Source: Virgibacillus siamensis (lineage in GTDB: Bacteria > Bacillota > Bacilli > Bacillales > Amphibacillaceae). From it: a stretch of 64,000 nt of DNA. Below the pieces are notes generated by a model. That model did not search any database, was not told the origin of the DNA, and was given only the letters and a program-made list of their open reading frames with translations. The stretch spans positions 2,914,001 through 2,978,000 of the forward strand of contig NZ_FUIH01000007.1 in assembly GCF_900162695.1 (NCBI RefSeq). The letters are read 5' to 3'. Shown in pieces: positions 43,790-53,553 of this stretch; position 1 is the first letter of the stretch; each line of letters starts with the position of its first letter. A program made the translations under genes and the position numbers.

Positions 43790-44809
43790 CTATCTTCTCA
43801 TTTTTGGATCGAGTGCGTCGCGCAGACCATCGCCAAATACATTAAATGCAAGCAATAGTAAACTGATTAGCACACCAGGGAACAATGCCTGGTATGGATG
43901 GAACTGTATTTGGTGAAACCCTTCATTAATTAATGATCCGAGTGATGCATTTGGTGCTGGCACACCAAGTCCAATAAAGCTTAGAAATGCTTCCGAAAAT
44001 ATCGCATTTGGAATACTGAACATCATCGTAATTATTATCATCCCGACAGTATTCGGAATTATATGCTTACGGATAATCCGACCATGCTTCGCACCCAGTG
44101 CCCGTGCAGCCAGTGTAAATTCCTGCGTCTTTAATTGAAGGGTTTGCCCCCTTACGATCCTGGCTTGACTAATCCAGCCCGTAAACATTATTGCAAAAAT
44201 AATCGGAACAATGCCCGGTTCTAACACAACAATAAGCAAAATCATTAGCACTAGTTGTGGTATCCCAATCAGAATTTCAATAATTCTTTCCATAAATTCG
44301 TCGACTCTGCCGCCGAAATAACCTGAAATACCACCATAGATGACACCGATTATAATGTCACCGACACCGGCAACAAGTCCAATCAGCAAGGATACTTTTG
44401 TCCCTTCCCAAACACGAATCCATAAATCACGACCGAGTTTATCGGCACCAAACCAATAATTTTCTTCAACACTACGTGCTTCGTACATATCTATATCATC
44501 CTGATTAATGCCATCAAATGGCAGCCAGGACACACCTGAAAGCCAGGAGACTTTCGGAGGCAGATTCGAGCGGAGCAAATTTTGATCGTCAATCGTTTCC
44601 GCCGGACTAAAATACGGTCCAATAAATGCCATAGCAACAATTGCAAGGATAACTAATAACCCCGCCATCGGCGCTTTTTGTTTTCGAAGACGTCGAAAAG
44701 CATCCTGCGAAAAGCTAACACTCTCGGTGGCGATTTCCTCTTCTTTACCCGCTTCAATTTCAGCCGGTTCAAACATATCTTGGGTGATTTCATCTTTTGA
44801 TAATGCCAT
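43790..44809 (-). CDS. oppC: Oligopeptide ABC transporter permease OppC
   Basis: A 339-residue permease with six membrane helices. A cytosolic N-terminus of about 45 residues and an OppC-type N-terminal segment (residues 50-70) precede the core. The EAA loop is ARALGAKHGRIIRKHIIPN near residue 238. ATG 44809 shares one base with the oppB stop (TAATG), so the two are translationally coupled. Confidence 0.93.
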   Translation of the reverse strand: MALSKDEITQDMFEPAEIEAGKEEEIATESVSFSQDAFRRLRKQKAPMAGLLVILAIVAMAFIGPYFSPAETIDDQNLLRSNLPPKVSWLSGVSWLPFDGINQDDIDMYEARSVEENYWFGADKLGRDLWIRVWEGTKVSLLIGLVAGVGDIIIGVIYGGISGYFGGRVDEFMERIIEILIGIPQLVLMILLIVVLEPGIVPIIFAIMFTGWISQARIVRGQTLQLKTQEFTLAARALGAKHGRIIRKHIIPNTVGMIIITMMFSIPNAIFSEAFLSFIGLGVPAPNASLGSLINEGFHQIQFHPYQALFPGVLISLLLLAFNVFGDGLRDALDPKMRR

Positions 44810-45738
44810 TATGAATCGCCTCCTGCCAGTCGAATTCTAGGATCAATAATTCCATATACCAAATCAGTTAAAAAGATTGCGATAACGAAAAACAGCGCAA
44901 ATAGGATTGTTGTCCCCATAATAACCGGGTAATCGTTTGTAAATATAGCATTTACAAATGCATCACCAATTCCCGGAATTGCGAAAATTTGTTCAATAAC
45001 AAGTGATCCGGTCACAATGCTGGCAGTCGCTGGTCCAACAATCGTAACAATTGGAATCAACGCGTTACGGATGGAATGTTTTGTAATTACCGTCGACCTT
45101 TTTAGGCCTTTTGCCTTAGCCGTAACGATATAGTCAGACCCCATAACTTCTACCAATTCTGTCCTCATGTAGCGGGCAATAATCGCAACAAAACCTACCG
45201 CCAGTGAAATGACAGGCAGAACATGGTTCTGCCAACTCGTCCAATATGCGAGTGGAAGAATGTTTAACTTTAATGCAAAAACATACTGCAGCAGCATTGC
45301 AAATATAAAGGATGGTACGGAGATCCCCAAAACTGCAAACAGTGTGGTTCCATAGTCAAGGGCACCACCTTTTCTAAGCGCAGCAATTGCACCCAAAATA
45401 ATACCGAACAATGTACCTACTATAACTGCTTCCAGTCCAAGCTGAGCCGAAACCGGTAATTTATTTCCAATAATTGTCCCCACAGAACGTCCATCATATT
45501 GGAAAGATATTCCAAATTGCCCTGTCAGCACATTTCCTAAATAACGCACGTATTGTACAGGCATCGGGTCATTCAGCCCATATTGTTCGTTTAATGCTTC
45601 AATTTGGGCTTCTGTTAATTTCGCGGCATTCTGGTATGGAGTACCGGGCAATAATTTAACAATCCCAAATGTTAGAGTTATGATGACTAGCATCGTAAGG
45701 CACATATATGCCACACGTTTTAAGATATATCCTACCAA
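44809..45738 (-). CDS. oppB: Oligopeptide ABC transporter permease OppB
   Basis: A 309-residue permease with six membrane helices. It begins VGYILKRVAYMCLTML and includes LPGTPYQNAAKLTEAQIEAL and the EAA loop TAKAKGLKRSTVITKHSIRN. The start is TTG 45738 with GGAGG 8 nt upstream; a GTG/ATG-like extension to 45789 adds residues atypical of the family. It follows oppA after a 308-bp gap with a terminator and a cre-like site. Confidence 0.92.
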   Translation of the reverse strand: MVGYILKRVAYMCLTMLVIITLTFGIVKLLPGTPYQNAAKLTEAQIEALNEQYGLNDPMPVQYVRYLGNVLTGQFGISFQYDGRSVGTIIGNKLPVSAQLGLEAVIVGTLFGIILGAIAALRKGGALDYGTTLFAVLGISVPSFIFAMLLQYVFALKLNILPLAYWTSWQNHVLPVISLAVGFVAIIARYMRTELVEVMGSDYIVTAKAKGLKRSTVITKHSIRNALIPIVTIVGPATASIVTGSLVIEQIFAIPGIGDAFVNAIFTNDYPVIMGTTILFALFFVIAIFLTDLVYGIIDPRIRLAGGDS

Positions 45739-45928
45739 ATTCTCACACCTCCATAGTTTGTAGTTATATTTTCTAATTATTAGGACCAAAAGTCAATATA
45801 AAATTCTGCCATTTTTAAATATGAGCATTTTACTGCAAAAGAAAAACTTCGGCGCAAATCACCTTCACAAAAGGATTTTGAATAGGTATTCAATCTATTA
45901 AATTGTGTGATATTTTTCATGTTTATTT

Positions 45929-45942
45929 TTTAAGCGCTTTCA
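45929..45942 (-). promoter_or_regulatory. CcpA (cre)-like site upstream of oppB
   Basis: On the minus strand TGAAAGCGCTTAAA matches TGNAANCGNWNNCA at 13 of 14 positions. It lies between the oppA terminator and the oppB start, about 190 bp upstream of the latter. I cannot place a promoter with confidence. Confidence 0.4.
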
Positions 45943-45982
45943 TATTTTTGCGTTGTTCAAAATTTTCAGAGCAGAAAAAATA

Positions 45983-46010
45983 GAGGTGCGCACCTTGAAA
46001 TACGCACCTC
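45983..46010 (-). terminator. Terminator between oppA and oppB
   Basis: GAGGTGCG (46010-46003 on the minus strand) pairs with CGCACCTC (45990-45983), followed by TATTTTTTC. Partial read-through here would give more oppA than oppBCDF mRNA. Confidence 0.8.
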
Positions 46011-46046
46011 CCTTTCAATCCTTCGTAAAGCCGATTGACTTAACGT

Positions 46047-47765
46047 TTAATGTTTGTAAACTTTAGCCTCTCTAAAGTAGTATTCAATACCGAAACTTTG
46101 AGGTACTATACCTTCCACATAAGGCTTAATTACAATCGCTGCACCCGCCTGATACGTTGGGATAGTGTAAGCTTTTTCAATCAGAAGTTTTTCTGCTTCT
46201 TTCAGTGCTGCCCAACGTTCTTCCGGTTTTTGTTGTTTAGCAAGTTCGCGTGCCTTTTCAACCAGCTTATCATACTTTGGTCTTTCAAGGCCTACACCAT
46301 CTGTATTCGGGTTACCTGAATACCAGTAGCCTAAGAATGTCATTGGATCCTTGTAGTCAGGGCACCAACCGGAACCTGCACCAATTTCCTGCTTATCATT
46401 TTGAGTATACTCAAGGTATGCGTTCCAAGGCAATTTCTTGATGGTAACTTTCAAACCTTTCAGCTGTTCAAGCTGGTTCGCCATGTATTCACCCATTTGT
46501 GCGGATGTATCACCATCTGTAGTTGCATATTCAACTTCAAGTGTGTCTATTCCCAGTTCTTTCTTCGCTTCTTTCCAAAGTCCTTTTGCTTCCTCTACTC
46601 CGCCAGGGAGATAATCTTCTACACCTTCACGGAAGTCTTTTCCATCCGGCCCAGTTGCAAGACCTTTAGGTACGATGTATTGAGCTGGAATAGAACCATT
46701 GTTCAGCAATACATTTGTTAAACCTTTTCGGTCAATAACCATGGACATGGCCTTACGAAGTTTTTCATTTTTAAATTCAGGTACATTATTCGCATTCAAA
46801 GTCCAGTAGAATACACAGTTTTTAGGTACCTGCTGGAAATCAGGTTTATCTTTCCAGGCATTTACCTGCTCTGCAGACAGTCCATCCATTTGAATTTCAT
46901 CTGATTTGTAAAGACTCAACTGAGTATTCTTTTCCTTTACCACTTTAAATGTTGCTTTTGTAATATTAACTTCATCTGCTGCATAGTAATCTTTATATTT
47001 TTCCAGTGTCCAACCAACACCGTGATCCCATTTTGTAAGTTTATATGGTCCAACGGTTAGCAAGTTTTCAGGTTCTTTCGCAAACTTGTCACCTTGCTTT
47101 TTAACGAAGTCTTCATTTAACGGACCAAACTTATTAAATGACAATAAACTTGTAAAGAACGGGATTGGTGATTCCAATTGTACCTGCAATGTATGTTTAT
47201 CAACTGCTTTAACGCCCAGCTTTTCTACCTTGCCGTAAATATCACTATCCTCATTCATGATCTTGTCGGCGTTTTTAACATTTGCAACGCCCATAATGTA
47301 AGCATATTCAGATTTTGTGTCAGGATCAATCAACCGTTGCCAAGCATATACAAAGTCACTTGCAGTCAATGGATCTCCGTTAGACCATTTAAGGTTTTCA
47401 CGTAATTTAAACGTGTATGTTAAACCGTCTTTACTAACCTCAGGCATATCTTTCGCCATTTCAGGCACCATTTCTTTATTCTTAAATGTTATTAGACCTG
47501 GGTGAGTCCTTTGAATAACCTCCGCAGAAGTTGTATCAGTTGCGACAGAAATATCAACTGATGGTAAATCAGACCCACGGACAAAATGCAATACTTGTTC
47601 TCCCGCCAATTCTTTGCTTGCGGATGACTTTTCACCATCATCGCCGCCGGAAGAACTGTCAGATCCACTCTCGCCGGAATCACCGCCGCTACATGCTGCA
47701 AGCACCATACCGAGCGCTAACAACAAAGCAGCAACAAATGACCACTTAAATTTCCCCTTGCTCAT
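46047..47765 (-). CDS. oppA: Oligopeptide-binding lipoprotein OppA
   Basis: A 572-residue solute-binding protein of the SBP_bac_5 family. A signal peptide with lipobox LAAC near residue 25 is followed by a Ser/Gly/Asp-rich linker (residues 26-50). The binding fold then has the family stretches LKWSNGDPLTASDFVYAWQR and the C-terminal WCPDYKDPMTFLGYW. Anchored outside the membrane, it hands peptides to OppBC. ATG 47765 has TGAGGAGGG upstream. It heads the opp cluster and ends with its own terminator. Confidence 0.93.
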   Translation of the reverse strand: MSKGKFKWSFVAALLLALGMVLAACSGGDSGESGSDSSSGGDDGEKSSASKELAGEQVLHFVRGSDLPSVDISVATDTTSAEVIQRTHPGLITFKNKEMVPEMAKDMPEVSKDGLTYTFKLRENLKWSNGDPLTASDFVYAWQRLIDPDTKSEYAYIMGVANVKNADKIMNEDSDIYGKVEKLGVKAVDKHTLQVQLESPIPFFTSLLSFNKFGPLNEDFVKKQGDKFAKEPENLLTVGPYKLTKWDHGVGWTLEKYKDYYAADEVNITKATFKVVKEKNTQLSLYKSDEIQMDGLSAEQVNAWKDKPDFQQVPKNCVFYWTLNANNVPEFKNEKLRKAMSMVIDRKGLTNVLLNNGSIPAQYIVPKGLATGPDGKDFREGVEDYLPGGVEEAKGLWKEAKKELGIDTLEVEYATTDGDTSAQMGEYMANQLEQLKGLKVTIKKLPWNAYLEYTQNDKQEIGAGSGWCPDYKDPMTFLGYWYSGNPNTDGVGLERPKYDKLVEKARELAKQQKPEERWAALKEAEKLLIEKAYTIPTYQAGAAIVIKPYVEGIVPQSFGIEYYFREAKVYKH

Positions 47766-48070
47766 AAATTTGACCCTCCTCAAAATATTATGTGTCTCGC
47801 AGACAATCCTCTTCTAATATTCATCTTTGTTTGAAAATTGTCTACATAAGCATTATACAAGTATTCACACTTTTTTGCATTAGTTTTTTTTGATAATTTT
47901 AAAAAATGCCTATCAGGTTACGTTTCCGCAACAAAAAATAGGTCTTTTTACCCATGTATTTTATAGTGACTTCAGCAAGCTTTTTAATACTTTCTATCAG
48001 AACCAATGGAAAATTGTAGTGATTTTTTTTAACCGATTTGATAAGATATTAGAAGAATTGAGGTGATTTT

Positions 48071-48442
48071 TTGGGTAATAAACTTTTTACAGGCACTTTT
48101 ATAACGGGGGTTGTTTTAAGCCTTGCACTCTCCTATTTTATATACAAATCCTTTACATTACTTGCGCTTATTAATGCAACTTTTATAGTCAGTTTGTTCT
48201 ATTTAATCTTTGGTTCTGCATTATTTTTAGTTCAAACCGGGTTTTTTAATGGTATTACGTACAGCTTCAAGCGCTTTTTCCGGCGAACCAAAAAAATTGA
48301 TGAAATGATTTATGAAGTAAATCCACAGTTGGAAGAGGATAGCTACCTGCCTAAAGATCATTATTTTCCAATTTGTTATCCGATCCTGATTGCCGGTGGT
48401 GTATTCTTTATCATAAGTCTCATTGCCGCGTTTATGATTTAG
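48071..48442 (+). CDS. DUF3899 small membrane protein
   Basis: A 123-residue protein with three membrane helices (about residues 7-28, 30-58 and 100-122) and a basic cytosolic loop (YSFKRFFRRTKK). It matches the DUF3899 family of unknown function. The start is TTG 48071 with GAGGTG upstream. It stands alone between the opp operon and an orphan permease pair. Confidence 0.75.
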   Translation: MGNKLFTGTFITGVVLSLALSYFIYKSFTLLALINATFIVSLFYLIFGSALFLVQTGFFNGITYSFKRFFRRTKKIDEMIYEVNPQLEEDSYLPKDHYFPICYPILIAGGVFFIISLIAAFMI

Positions 48443-48472
48443 GTTTTCTTATCTGCTGAATTCACCATACAA

Positions 48473-48509
48473 AAAGCGGAATTGCACGTTATATACAAGA
48501 TTCCGCTTT
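48473..48509. terminator. Terminator between the DUF3899 gene and the permease pair
   Basis: AAAGCGGAAT (48473-48482) pairs with ATTCCGCTTT (48500-48509) over a 17-nt loop. Confidence 0.65.
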
Positions 48510-48561
48510 AGCAATGTTTATTTAAATTATTCTGAGCAGTGATCCATAACGCACACCTTTT

Positions 48562-49566
48562 TTATGACACTTTCTCAAAATCCGCTTTTGTCAATTCCGG
48601 CGTTGCTTTCCTCTCAATCAAAATTGCATCTTTTCGTAATTTACGAACGCGTGTATCTTTGATTAATGCCTGTTTCATGCCCTCGATCATATAATTCATT
48701 GCCAGAATGGTTATAGCAAATGCTCCAAGTGGTACCAGCGGCAGCCATGGCTGGATATCAAGATATGCGTAAGAATAACCAATCAGTCCGGACCATTCTG
48801 CTGTTAATGATTCAAACCCATTATCCATCAGATGATGTTTCAATGTTCCGCCCAGAAATAGTTTCAATAAGCCAAGATGCACAAGCAATACAAGCACCTG
48901 AATCACCTGTTGGCCGAAATTAATCCAAAGTTTCGGGGCTAAGTGCGGCATGACGTGCTTTTTCAGAGTATGCCAGCGTCCGGCACCAATCACACGTGCC
49001 CCTGTAATAAACTCACGCTCCAGAATCATTTTCGTTTCATTTCCAATCAGAACAGAGATTGTCGGCAGTGCAATAATGACAAAAATGAGCAGTTCAAAGA
49101 CCATCCGTTCCCAGAACCCTTCCGTAAATGTCCGGGTAAATTCATCCTGGATCAATACAGGCTTCAATATGACATAAGCAAGCAAGGCTGTCGGCAAATA
49201 TTGAAATGCCTCCGTCAATCCGGTAATAAATTTGTTGGCCCGCTTTAGAAAAAACGCATAAAACAGGCCAATTCCGGTTGAAAAAATCATTCGTAAAACC
49301 GCGGCAACAAAGGCAAATCCGATTGTCATCTTTGCTCCTTTTAACAACAAATATAAATAATCCTTGCCAAAACGATCCGATCCCAAAGGTGGAAGTTCGG
49401 ATGGGCTATGCGGTGCAGCCCCGGTAAGTTTATGATCTTCATAGAGCAGATCATATTCCGGTACCGGAGCACCATAAAACCAATGGATCATACTGGCGAG
49501 AAACAATAATGCAATATAGGAAAATCCGATAACAAACAGCGGCTTCTTAAACAGTTCCTTTATCAT
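48562..49566 (-). CDS. OppC/DppC-like ABC transporter permease, orphan
   Basis: A 334-residue permease with about six helices. It has an OppC-like start (one helix, then an extracytoplasmic loop with PPLGSDRFGKDYLYLLLKGAK) and the EAA-type loop ARVIGAGRWHTLKKHVMPH near residue 200. ATG 49566 shares a base with the stop of the upstream permease (TAATG). The pair has no ATPase or binding protein beside it. A divergent peptide or nickel transporter is possible; substrate unknown. Confidence 0.8.
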   Translation of the reverse strand: MIKELFKKPLFVIGFSYIALLFLASMIHWFYGAPVPEYDLLYEDHKLTGAAPHSPSELPPLGSDRFGKDYLYLLLKGAKMTIGFAFVAAVLRMIFSTGIGLFYAFFLKRANKFITGLTEAFQYLPTALLAYVILKPVLIQDEFTRTFTEGFWERMVFELLIFVIIALPTISVLIGNETKMILEREFITGARVIGAGRWHTLKKHVMPHLAPKLWINFGQQVIQVLVLLVHLGLLKLFLGGTLKHHLMDNGFESLTAEWSGLIGYSYAYLDIQPWLPLVPLGAFAITILAMNYMIEGMKQALIKDTRVRKLRKDAILIERKATPELTKADFEKVS

Positions 49567-50429
49567 TACAACACCACCTTTTGTACAGCAACTTTTTCAA
49601 TGATGAATTGCCCGATAGACATGATGATAAAAATTGGCACAAAAAGAAGGATGATTCCAATTGTAAAAATTTGCGGAGTCGGTAATGAGATCATAAATTG
49701 GATTAAACCGCTGATAGCAAAAATATATTCCACCACCAGCAGATTGGACAACATAATCCAAAGAATGAATTTGGAATGCAGAAAAATACCCATAATCGCA
49801 TTGCGCAAAATATGCTTCAGCAAAACCGCATAGTGCTTCAACCCTTTCGCTTTGGCGAGTTCCACGTACGGCTGTTCCGACTCTTCTTCCAAATCCAGTA
49901 TAAAGATACGATACATGAAAATGGTCGGCAATATACTTAACGCGATAATCGGCAATGTATATGGCTGATGGTCGCCATATTCAGCAATATAGAACATTAA
50001 AATCCCCGTTTTCTGGTACATCCAAATAACTGCTATCTGAAAAATTGCTATGACGAGGACATCCGGCAGTGACTCCAGGGAGAATAATATAAATTTAGTC
50101 CCATCAATCAATTTTCTTGGAAGCAGCAGCGTAACATAGGCAAAAACAATCGCTGCAAGAAAAGCGATAAAAAAAGAACCAAACAACAATGTCATGGAAT
50201 ATGCCCATGGGTCAAGTATTTTCGGAAATAATGACCGGGAGATTCCCTCAATGGTATACGTCCACTCCCACGGACGGACAATGTCTGGTATTATAGCTGT
50301 CAATTGGCTGAAATAGGAACCAAAGTCAAGATGAACCCCATTAAAAAGTGCTGGTAAAGACCCTATCAAAAAAATCCCTATTAAACTTAAAATAAATTTC
50401 ACACCTGTCCGATATGTAAAACTTCCCAT
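49566..50429 (-). CDS. OppB/DppB-like ABC transporter permease, orphan
   Basis: A 287-residue permease with about six helices and the EAA-type loop AKAKGLKHYAVLLKHILRN near residue 195. It is shorter and more diverged than OppB at 44809-45738. ATG 50429 has GGGGGG 7 nt upstream. It is coupled to the OppC-like gene that follows. Confidence 0.8.
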   Translation of the reverse strand: MGSFTYRTGVKFILSLIGIFLIGSLPALFNGVHLDFGSYFSQLTAIIPDIVRPWEWTYTIEGISRSLFPKILDPWAYSMTLLFGSFFIAFLAAIVFAYVTLLLPRKLIDGTKFILFSLESLPDVLVIAIFQIAVIWMYQKTGILMFYIAEYGDHQPYTLPIIALSILPTIFMYRIFILDLEEESEQPYVELAKAKGLKHYAVLLKHILRNAIMGIFLHSKFILWIMLSNLLVVEYIFAISGLIQFMISLPTPQIFTIGIILLFVPIFIIMSIGQFIIEKVAVQKVVL

Positions 50430-50601
50430 TTTTTAACCCCCCTGCAAACTCTACCATTTCTTTATACCTACATACTAACATAATTCGGATGAATTTTTTA
50501 AATATTAGTTCAATAGATATTGTTGAAATTTTTATTGTCATTATTCTAAAATATAGTACAATTGATTTTATAAGCTGGCACAGAAAAGGGGGAATACTGC
50601 A

Positions 50602-51105
50602 ATGAAAAACATCTTATTTGCAGCTGCGTTAGTTGCGGTTCTGGCTTTGGCTGCCTGCTCTTCGGACAACCAGACTGCAAGTGACGAAGGAACAAACAGC
50701 GACAGCCAGTCTGAAACATCACAAAATGAACAACAGGATAAAAATGCGAAACAAGATAAGCAGGAAGAAGATAAAAAAAATGAAAATACTACAGATTCAA
50801 AAGAGGCACCTGCCCAGTATCAGGTTTTCATTGAAAAAACGAAATTCAAATTTAAACAGCAAAAAAAGGAGGATGTACACTTTAAAGTATCCAAGAATGG
50901 CGAGCCATTTAGTGGTGGTGAATTGGGATTACTCATAAAACTGCCTATTGGCGATTTGCCCTATCAAGTGGAGAAATTAAAAAATGGAAAATTTGTTAGT
51001 AAAGTTCAAGTCCCGGAATCAGGCGTGTATGACGCCAAAGTCTTCAAAATGGAAGACAATGAAAGGAAGATTCTTGGTCAGTTTCGATTGTCATTTGAAA
51101 AGTAA
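50602..51105 (+). CDS. Small lipoprotein with an Ig-like C-terminal domain
   Basis: A 167-residue lipoprotein. The signal peptide has lipobox LAAC (Cys about residue 19), followed by a low-complexity linker rich in Gln, Asp, Lys and Asn (residues 20-70) and a compact beta-rich domain (about 75-167, with QYQVFIEKTKFKF and YDAKVFKMEDNERKILGQF). The domain resembles FixH/YtkA-like folds, but I cannot name a family with certainty. ATG 50602 has AAAGGGGG upstream. It is divergent from the permease pair. Confidence 0.65.
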   Translation: MKNILFAAALVAVLALAACSSDNQTASDEGTNSDSQSETSQNEQQDKNAKQDKQEEDKKNENTTDSKEAPAQYQVFIEKTKFKFKQQKKEDVHFKVSKNGEPFSGGELGLLIKLPIGDLPYQVEKLKNGKFVSKVQVPESGVYDAKVFKMEDNERKILGQFRLSFEK

Positions 51106-51135
51106 TGTAAATGGATTTATCCAAGCCTTTTGTAA

Positions 51136-51180
51136 CTTAAAAAGCCCGTAACGGTACCGACCGTCACGGGCTTTTTAAGT
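51136..51180. terminator. Bidirectional terminator between the lipoprotein gene and tdh
   Basis: ACTTAAAAAGCCCGTAACGG pairs with CCGTCACGGGCTTTTTAAGT with one mismatch. It touches the tdh stop codon. Confidence 0.88.
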
Positions 51181-52112
51181 TATTTCGTCTTCAATTTTTC
51201 CAGCATGTCCTTTGTCATACCTTCTAAATTATACACCGGGGCAAATCCCCACTCTTTCGAAGCTACTGTTGAATCGATACTGTCCGGCCAGCTATCGGCA
51301 ATTTCCTGCCGTACCGGGTCCACGTTGTAGGATATTTCAAAATCTGGTATATGCTTTTTGATTTCCCTCGCAAAATCATCCGGAGCAGCAGAAATAGAGG
51401 AAATATTGAACGCATTACGGTGTTCCAGTTGATCCGAATCTGCTTCCATCAATTTCATAATTGCATTCAATGCATCCGGCATGTACATCATGTCCATATA
51501 TGTATTTTCAGCAATATAAGAAGTGTATGATTTATTTTTGAGAGCTTCATAATAAATTTCCACTGCATAGTCAGTCGTACCGCCGCCTGGTGGAGCGACA
51601 TAGGAAATCAGACCAGGAAAACGGACGCCGCGAGTATCTACACCAAAACGACTGTAATAGTAATCACAAAGCAGTTCTCCTGCCACTTTGTTGACCCCAT
51701 ACATCGTTGTGGGACGTTGAATTGTATCCTGAGGTGTATTTTTCTTTGGTGTTGCCGGACCGAACGCGCCTATAGAACTTGGTGTGAAAATTTGCAGGTT
51801 AAGTTCCCGGGCAACTTCCAAAGCATTCATCAGCCCGCCCATATTTAAATCCCATGCTTTCTGCGGAATAGCCTCCGCTCTTGCTGACAAAAGTGCTGCC
51901 AGATGCATAATTGTATCCACTTCATATTTTTTGGCAACCGAAAATAAATCTTCGGCGTTCGTTACATCAACTATCTCGAATGGACCATCTTCATTCATAT
52001 TTTCTTTAATATCTGTGGCAACTATATTAGAAGTACCATAGTTTTCTCTTAATGTTGTAACAAGCTCCGAGCCGATTTGACCCTGTGCGCCTGTAACCAA
52101 AATCTTTTTCAT
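51180..52112 (-). CDS. tdh: L-threonine 3-dehydrogenase, SDR (epimerase-like) type
   Basis: A 310-residue extended SDR beginning MKKILVTGAQGQIGSEL, with the catalytic YGVNK near residue 139. It oxidises threonine to 2-amino-3-oxobutanoate and is the short-chain type, unrelated to the zinc enzyme of B. subtilis. The kbl gene 43 bp upstream makes the pathway partner, which supports the assignment over a generic sugar epimerase. ATG 52112 gives the family N-terminus; GGAGG lies 11 nt upstream, a long spacing. Confidence 0.88.
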   Translation of the reverse strand: MKKILVTGAQGQIGSELVTTLRENYGTSNIVATDIKENMNEDGPFEIVDVTNAEDLFSVAKKYEVDTIMHLAALLSARAEAIPQKAWDLNMGGLMNALEVARELNLQIFTPSSIGAFGPATPKKNTPQDTIQRPTTMYGVNKVAGELLCDYYYSRFGVDTRGVRFPGLISYVAPPGGGTTDYAVEIYYEALKNKSYTSYIAENTYMDMMYMPDALNAIMKLMEADSDQLEHRNAFNISSISAAPDDFAREIKKHIPDFEISYNVDPVRQEIADSWPDSIDSTVASKEWGFAPVYNLEGMTKDMLEKLKTK

Positions 52113-52154
52113 AAGCTGTTTTACCTCCACCATCAAATCAAAGTCTCATCCGGA

Positions 52155-53345
52155 TTAGATGAGACCCATTTCTTTTCCAACTTTTTCATATACAGCGATT
52201 GCTTCATCGAGCATTTCCTTCGTATGTGCAGCGGTCGGCATGTTGCGGACGCGCCCTGTACCTCTTGGCACAGTCGGGAAAACAATCGATTTTGCGTAAA
52301 CACCCTCTTCATACAACCGTTTACTGAACTTTTGCGCATTCTTTTCGTCGCCGATAATGCATGGTGTAATTGGTGTTTCGCTGTTTCCAATATCAAAACC
52401 GAGTTTCTCCAGACCAGCCTTCAAATAATCACCGTTCTCCCATAGCTTTTCATTGAGATCGGTTGATTCAAGCAGCAATTCAACTGCTTTCGTACTTGCG
52501 GCTGCGTCCGCCGGTGTTACTGCCGTTGAGAACAAAAATGGACGTGAACGAACTTTCAGCCAGTCAATCAATTCCGCTTTTCCAGCGACATATCCACCGA
52601 TGACACCAATTGCTTTTGACAATGTTCCCATTTGAAAATCCACTTTATCCTGCAGATTAAAATGCTTAACAGTTCCGGCTCCATTACCAAGCACTCCTGA
52701 ACCATGGGCATCATCAACATACGTAATCAAATCAAATTCCTCGGCAATTTCTACAACTTCCGGCAATTTGGCAATGTCACCGTCCATGGAAAAGACACCA
52801 TCGGTTATGACCATTATTTTATTGTATTGTCCGGATTCAACGGCATTTTTCGCCTTTTGCCGCAGATCGTCCATATTAGAATGTTCGAATGGAATAATCT
52901 TCGCCTTGGATAGTCTGCATCCGTCAATAATCGACGCATGGTTCAATGCATCGGAAAGAATCGCATCGTTTTTATCCATAACCGCTGAAATTGCGGCCAT
53001 ATTACAGTTAAAACCGGACTGGAACGAAATAACCGCCTCCGTTCCCTTAAATTCCGCAAGCTTCTTTTCCAATTCTATATGTAAATCCAGTGTGCCATTA
53101 ATCGTGCGGACAGCACCTGCACCTACCCCGTGCGAATCAACTGCTTCCTTGGCAACTTCCTTCAAACGTTCGTCCGTTGCGAGTCCAAGATAGTTATTGG
53201 AAGAAAGGTTAATCAGTTTTTTCCCGTCAAGCGTAATGACCGGACCATTTGCCCCTTGCACTGGATCGATTTCATTGTAGAGACCGCGTTGTTTTAAATC
53301 ATCAATATTTTCCTCGAGAAATGTATGCAGTACTTTACTTGTCAT
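52155..53345 (-). CDS. kbl: Glycine C-acetyltransferase (2-amino-3-ketobutyrate CoA ligase)
   Basis: A 396-residue PLP enzyme of the alpha-oxoamine synthase family. LSSNNYLGLA lies near residue 47, YVDDAHGSGVLG near 209, and the PLP lysine is Lys244 in GTLSKAIG. With CoA it splits 2-amino-3-oxobutanoate to glycine and acetyl-CoA. It is first in the kbl-tdh unit. A near-perfect cre site lies about 100 bp upstream, which fits repression of threonine breakdown by preferred sugars. Confidence 0.93.
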   Translation of the reverse strand: MTSKVLHTFLEENIDDLKQRGLYNEIDPVQGANGPVITLDGKKLINLSSNNYLGLATDERLKEVAKEAVDSHGVGAGAVRTINGTLDLHIELEKKLAEFKGTEAVISFQSGFNCNMAAISAVMDKNDAILSDALNHASIIDGCRLSKAKIIPFEHSNMDDLRQKAKNAVESGQYNKIMVITDGVFSMDGDIAKLPEVVEIAEEFDLITYVDDAHGSGVLGNGAGTVKHFNLQDKVDFQMGTLSKAIGVIGGYVAGKAELIDWLKVRSRPFLFSTAVTPADAAASTKAVELLLESTDLNEKLWENGDYLKAGLEKLGFDIGNSETPITPCIIGDEKNAQKFSKRLYEEGVYAKSIVFPTVPRGTGRVRNMPTAAHTKEMLDEAIAVYEKVGKEMGLI

Positions 53346-53443
53346 TCAAAATTTCCTCCCTTATTTTAACTAGACATACACCGTTAATAGTTTAACATAT
53401 CAAGTGTAGTATGTAATAATCCTATCCGAATCATGCAAATTTC

Positions 53444-53457
53444 TGCATGCGCTTTCA
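53444..53457 (-). promoter_or_regulatory. CcpA (cre) site upstream of kbl
   Basis: On the minus strand TGAAAGCGCATGCA fits TGNAANCGNWNNCA at every position. TTGCAT, a 17-bp spacer and TACATA just downstream could be the promoter. It also lies upstream of the small plus-strand gene at 53554. The surrounding 420-bp gap holds this site, that small gene and its terminator. Confidence 0.5.
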
Positions 53458-53553
53458 AAAAATTCCACAGAAAATGTTGCAAAAAATGATGGAAGAATCG
53501 TTTTAATTTTAATATACTAATGATAGATATACAAATTGGGGGAAAATTGCAGG

